From Stramenopiles sp. TOSAG23-2 (lineage: Eukaryota > Sar), in assembly GCA_900128395.1 (NCBI GenBank), contig LT649885.1, positions 1 through 11,988 on the forward strand: a DNA stretch of 11,988 nt, written 5' to 3'. The notes under the pieces are model-generated. The model searched no databases and had not been told where the DNA came from. It saw only the letters and a list, made by a program, of their open reading frames with translations. The position numbers and the translations under genes are program-made. Positions within the stretch are counted from its first letter, which is position 1, and each line of letters starts with the position of its first letter. Positions 8,395 through 11,988 of the stretch are shown in pieces.

Positions 8395-9558
8395 TTACTC
8401 CAAAAGCTTGTGTTCATATTGCAGTAAGGAACAAGAAAAAATATGTAATATAATAATAAATAATACGAGTCGTAAATATAATAATAATAATTGTAAACTT
8501 GACGGTGATAATAATATTTGATCTTCATCCTCAATCGTATCGTTGACACGATGGTACATGGTTTTGAATTTTTCTGCTTCTTCTATTTTATGCTTTTTAT
8601 ATTGTATAACAAGAAATATTAAACATGTCATACACATCGCAGCAGAAAATCCAGAGATTAGACCATATACTATTAATTGATCTGTCATATTATTATTATT
8701 ATTATTATCATCATCTCCATTACCACCTATAACTATATGATCTGGAATTAAACTATAACACATACCATTTGTAACATTACATGTTGTATGTTCACGTTCG
8801 CATTTACATGATGTACACGATGGTCTCGGTGCGATTGGTAATGTAGTACATTCGCCCAGTACACATTTGTTTTCTTCATAACATGTATTTCCACCATCTG
8901 GTGTGGATGCTTTATTACATGTTTTTTTTGGTGTAAAGCAATTTTTTTCCTTTTCATTACAAGTATTATTACAAAATTGTTGATTTTTAATACACGGATT
9001 ACCTAAATGTTTCGAACATTGTGATATTTTCGAAGTTGCATCGTATATGCATGCGTCTTCTCCATTGCAAAAGATGCCGTCATTACATTTGGTACCAGTC
9101 GGTGCTGGTGTCCATTTGAATTGATCTACAACAGGTTGACATGACCTATATATACAGTAATTGTCGTTATATAAATAATATAATGTTAGTTAGATTTTTG
9201 TTTATATTATAAATGATTGGTTTGATTTACGATATAAAATTTATCCTTCTGAATCAATTACTTACATTTGACAAACACTTTTACCAGTACTATGTTGTGT
9301 AAATAAATGATTTTTCTTTACACAAAAATTTCTTATATAACAATATTCATTTGAAGATGGTACGCAACCAACATTATCAACACATTTTGTACACGTTGGG
9401 TCGCAATAATCGGTTTTATTTCCAGCATTCGTACATGGAATGTAATCCCCATGAACTGCTGTACTACTACACGTAATAATTGTTAAAATTACAATGAATA
9501 CACAACATATGACATAAATATTCGACTGCATTTTGTTATTGGCACTGTATCGCTTCAT
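8395..9558 (-). CDS. Cysteine-rich type I membrane protein of unknown function
   Basis: Two minus-strand exons (9558-9266 and 9145-8395) encode 347 residues. The start is at 9558, or M10 at 9531, which gives a cleaner signal peptide (hydrophobic core VICCVFIVILTIITC). The ectodomain (about 38-250) has 26 cysteines and three N-glycosylation sequons (N47, N157, N221). It includes the motif KCNDGIFCNGEDAC (117-130) followed by GNPC, a spacing seen in many uncharacterised eukaryotic and bacterial Cys-rich surface proteins. An Asp/Asn run precedes a transmembrane helix (about 255-279), followed by QYKKHK and an acidic cytoplasmic tail. The last 30 residues form a second hydrophobic stretch (about 315-339) encoded by TTA-rich sequence. 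Residues 303-317 are encoded by a 44-bp segment repeated in the neighbouring glycosyltransferase gene. A receptor or adhesion role is possible but not shown. No enzyme motif is seen. Confidence 0.82.
8487..8530 (-). repeat. 44-bp perfect inverted repeat, copy 1 (in the cysteine-rich gene)
   Basis: The minus-strand sequence is identical over 44 bases to the plus strand at 10483-10526. In this gene it is in frame and encodes DEDQILLSPSSLQL in the cytoplasmic tail. Flanking bases differ on both sides. Confidence 0.97.
9146..9265 (-). other. Intron of the cysteine-rich gene (120 nt, phase 2)
   Basis: On the minus strand it begins GTAAGT and ends TATATAG. Splicing joins SVCQ-M-SCQPVV in frame, with 250 codons (stop included) open downstream. 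Confidence 0.9.
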
Positions 9559-9649
9559 TTCAGTTATTTTTTCACGGTTATTTTAATAGTTGTCCTTTCG
9601 ATCAACGTGGTTAAAATTGTGATTATATTTGTGTGTATCGGTGTGTCTG

Positions 9650-9924
9650 ATGGCACGTGCGGCACAACTATTAAATTTACGTCACAAAATTGGTTCAAAC
9701 TGAAATAAATTTAATTTAATTATATATATAAAATATAATAAAATAAGTATTCACCGTACCTATGCAGAATCAAAACTACCAGGATAGATATGTCACTGAG
9801 AATGTTAATAACAAGAACAACAACAACAACTTGAAACAGAGAGAATTACGATTTGCATGCATTAAGAGAAGCAAACATGTTTGATCGGTTCAACCAATAT
9901 GCTTCTACATCGAATGTATTTTAA
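9650..9924 (+). CDS. Possible tiny gene of about 41 codons, unconfirmed
   Basis: An ATG at 9650 opens a short frame (MARAAQLLNLRHKI...). Another frame from 9835 to the TAA at 9922 reads NYDLHALREANMFDRF, unlike the Ile/Lys/Tyr-rich products of random AT-rich DNA. A GT at 9693 and an AG at 9840-9841 would join them in phase (intron 149 nt), giving 41 residues with no recognised domain. Against it, the donor is GTTCAA rather than the GTAAGT of every firm intron here, and the frames are very short. A separate 40-codon frame at 9762-9884, with a five-Asn run, overlaps. It may be a real small gene, a broken remnant, or chance. Confidence 0.2.
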
Positions 9925-10180
9925 GTCGTTTTTCTAGGCGTGACGCGTGACGAAGCGATTTACATTCAACCTTGAAATAGCATCGACATAGCACTGTACT
10001 ACAAATTTTTCATTTTCGAACAAGTTTTTTTAAAACGGTACACTATTGAAGTATGGAAAATAGCCATATTGCCCCATTGTTGAATTCCGCCTAAACTCTT
10101 TCATGTTCCTATTAGGGTACCTATTATAAGGTATATTGGTAAATCTAAAAATTGAAACTTGAGATATGGAGAAGAAGAAG

Positions 10181-10216
10181 CCCGACCTGGCCGAGCCCCT
10201 GCCAGCCTGGCGAGGC
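10181..10216. other. GC-rich patch (about 80% G+C) in AT-rich spacer
   Basis: Of 36 bases 29 are G or C, against mostly A/T on both sides. It contains CCTGGCCGAG and a near-copy CCTGGCGAGG, and the inverted pair CTGGC...GCCAG that could form a small hairpin. Function is unknown. It could be a protein-binding site, the trace of an inserted fragment, or a structured RNA end. Confidence 0.6.
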
Positions 10217-10397
10217 ATATATATTAAATAATCACAATCTATAAATCAAAATCATATATATCACACAAATATAATGATGGTTAAAATCTAAGTTATAATA
10301 TTTTTACACTTCTCGTGTTAAGTACTCTCACACATATATATATACAGTTATACATACATATACATAAACATAAATACATATAGATACACTGTAAAAG

Positions 10398-11988
10398 ATG
10401 ATGAGAAGCATAGGTATTGTTTTAACAATATTATTAATACATCTACAATATGTATCATTATCTCTGTTTCATCTATTCTTGTGGATGAAGATCAAATATT
10501 ATTATCACCGTCAAGTTTACAATTATATTTAATTAACCCAACAAATGAAGAAATAATTATAAATAATGAAAAACAATATTTTTTCCATACCTCTATTGGT
10601 ATAATATTTAAAAATCCAAGAGTAATGAAAAGTTTTGATAATATTTGCCATGATTGTACCTTATGTTTTGGTACTGCTCGTTGCAAATATCTTTATGATG
10701 ATGATAGCGATGATACGTTTTCCGCGTATAAACCTATAAAACGTTTAAATGTTCCAATATTTGACTTTCAAAACAATAATAATAATAACAACGTTGTAAA
10801 TATAACTTTGCGTAATGGTTGGAAGGTGTTGACATCAATAGAATATAATTTCAGTTTCAAATATTACAAGGACAAAGACATTGTTATCGATACTGATATT
10901 AACGATCATAGTATATTATTGAATGATGATACAATGGTTGATGTAGAAACAAGAAGCTTGAAAAATATACCTACCCCTCCAACAATATTATCTTCAACAC
11001 AAATATTATCATCGTTATCGTCCATAGTTCCTGGTTTGAAATTATCCTTTGAATATCCTCCAAACGGCGTTGTTGTACGAACACCTAAAATGATTGTGAG
11101 TATGGCATTGAATGTTGAAGATGAAGATGCATTTAATAAGAAATATAATCCTATCCAAGATTTTTTATATGTCTGTTTTGATTTAGAAAAAAAAACTAAT
11201 TTATTAAATGTAAAACCAATTTCAAAATCTGGAAAATATAGTCGAGATTTTTGTTCTGAATTTAATGAACCTGGTATTAAATTATCTGGATTAGGCGATG
11301 GGATGTATGCATTGACAGCATGGCTTGTTGATAATTCCACTGGAAAATATATGGATGTTATAACCAAAAACGCATCAAGCATTTTTGAAATACGCTGCAA
11401 ATGTGGACAGAAAGAAACATGGTTTGCTGATGGACCTATGCCACCATACTTGCCATATGCAGAACGATTTAAAAATTTACCTACAGGACATACCGCAATA
11501 CCATGGAAACATGATAATTCACAATTATGGTTGCCACCATATAAATTATTACCTCCAACTGTTGCCAATGCATGGCATCGTGAAAAGCGAAAAGTGACTC
11601 TAGTTGTCGGGGTAAAAGTTGCTGCAACAGCTTTTGATTATCGCAGTGCATTGCGCGAGACATGGTTTAATCGCAAAAAAGATCGGAACGATTGTGCTTT
11701 TTGGTTTGTAATTGGTTATCCAGATGAAAACGAAAATAAGAAATTATCAAAAGACGTCATTCAGAAATTAATTGAAGAAGCAAGGACATATAATGACATG
11801 TTATTAGGACCAAATCCTGCGTTTTTAGAAGCAAATTTGCCATTTCCGTGGGTCTTGTTTAATGTGAAAGATTCTTATTACACATTAGTAGAAAAGACGG
11901 TCACATTTATGACATTTGCAAGCATGACTTATAATTTTAAATATCTTTTCATGTGCGATGAAGATATTTATTTACGGGTTGATATCGA
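10398..11988 (+). CDS. GT31-family glycosyltransferase (beta-1,3-galactosyltransferase-like), 3' end outside window, N-terminus ambiguous
   Basis: One frame is open from 10322 to the window end. In its last part it shows the galactosyltransferase fold: KVTLVVGVKVAATAFDYRSALRETW (catalytic-domain start, key residues R-A-x-R-E-T-W at 11642-11665), EEARTYNDML, VKDSYYTLVEKT and a metal-binding DED (11957-11965) in place of the usual DDD. These Golgi enzymes transfer sugar from a UDP-sugar to glycoproteins or glycolipids. Before it, about 330 residues include a beta-rich segment (SFEYPPNGVVVRTPKMIVSMAL ... LSGLGDGMYALTAWL) resembling accessory domains in protist glycosyltransferases. The best start, ATG at 10398, opens a signal-anchor-like helix (IGIVLTILLIHLQYVSL), but in another frame: it stops at 10530 unless frame is changed. 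A 50-nt GT-AG intron (10466-10515) would reconcile them, as would absence of the 44-bp repeat at 10483-10526. Family call secure; N-terminus not. Confidence 0.82.
10483..10526 (+). repeat. 44-bp perfect inverted repeat, copy 2 (at the start of the glycosyltransferase gene)
   Basis: This segment is identical over 44 bases to the reverse complement of 8487-8530. It lies at the junction between the frame of the N-terminal hydrophobic segment and the frame of the ectodomain. Its length is 2 modulo 3, so its presence or absence switches between those two frames. Confidence 0.97.

Larger units (their letters stand above)
9559..10397. promoter_or_regulatory. Divergent spacer between the cysteine-rich and glycosyltransferase genes
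   Basis: Both flanking genes read outward from this 839-bp spacer, so it should contain two promoters. Visible items are a palindromic CACGTG E-box at 9654-9659, a TA run near 9720-9730, short protein-like open stretches between 9650 and 9924, a sharply GC-rich patch at 10181-10216, and TA/CA simple sequence at about 10331-10385 upstream of the glycosyltransferase ATG. Confidence 0.5.

Noticed and set aside
9266-9558. Secreted toxin or disintegrin reading of the cysteine-rich protein
   Set aside because: A transmembrane helix and cytoplasmic tail follow the ectodomain, and the cysteine spacing does not match a disintegrin. A membrane surface protein fits better.
10414-10490. 77-nt intron at the start of the glycosyltransferase gene
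   Set aside because: It is phase-consistent, but the donor is GTATTG rather than GTAAGT and it would delete the membrane anchor expected for a GT31 enzyme. It is listed only as an alternative.

Overview
The window is nuclear DNA from an AT-rich, intron-bearing eukaryote. Four clear spliceosomal introns of 88-120 nt all start with GTAAGT and end with AG. Coding regions favour A/T in third positions and carry runs of Asn and Asp codons. The first gene carries a complete intraflagellar-transport subunit, so the organism almost certainly builds cilia or flagella at some stage. A free-living or parasitic flagellate protist (a stramenopile, for example) or a zoosporic fungus would fit. The sequence alone does not settle the lineage.

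Layout. 1-1052 is AT-rich upstream sequence with short repeats. 1053-4046 (+, two exons) encodes a 959-residue protein with a complete NEK6/7-type kinase at the N-terminus and an apparently full-length IFT57 (Hippi) at the C-terminus, joined in one uninterrupted reading frame. 4047-4264 is a short convergent spacer with dyad symmetries. 4265-5216 (-, three exons) encodes a 254-residue armadillo-repeat protein. 5217-6815 is a long divergent spacer containing a 588-bp minisatellite (5490-6077) of six full units and a partial one. 6816-8312 (+, no intron) encodes a 498-residue SLC14-type urea transporter with an Asn/Asp-rich cytoplasmic tail. 8395-9558 (-, two exons) encodes a 347-residue cysteine-rich type I membrane protein. 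9559-10397 is a divergent spacer with a possible tiny gene and a GC-rich patch. From about 10398 to the window end (+) lies the 5' part of a GT31-family (beta-1,3-galactosyltransferase-like) secretory-pathway enzyme.

How the genes relate. They alternate in strand and are not an operon. The strongest biological signal is the NEK-IFT57 fusion, which places a mitotic/ciliary kinase physically on the IFT-B train. The second is a perfect 44-bp inverted repeat shared by the tail of the cysteine-rich protein gene and the start of the glycosyltransferase gene, about 2 kb apart. In the glycosyltransferase gene this segment sits exactly where the signal-anchor frame and the ectodomain frame disagree, and subtracting its 44 bases would bring the frames together. 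The transporter, the surface protein and the Golgi-type glycosyltransferase are all membrane-associated, but nothing in the sequence ties them into one pathway.
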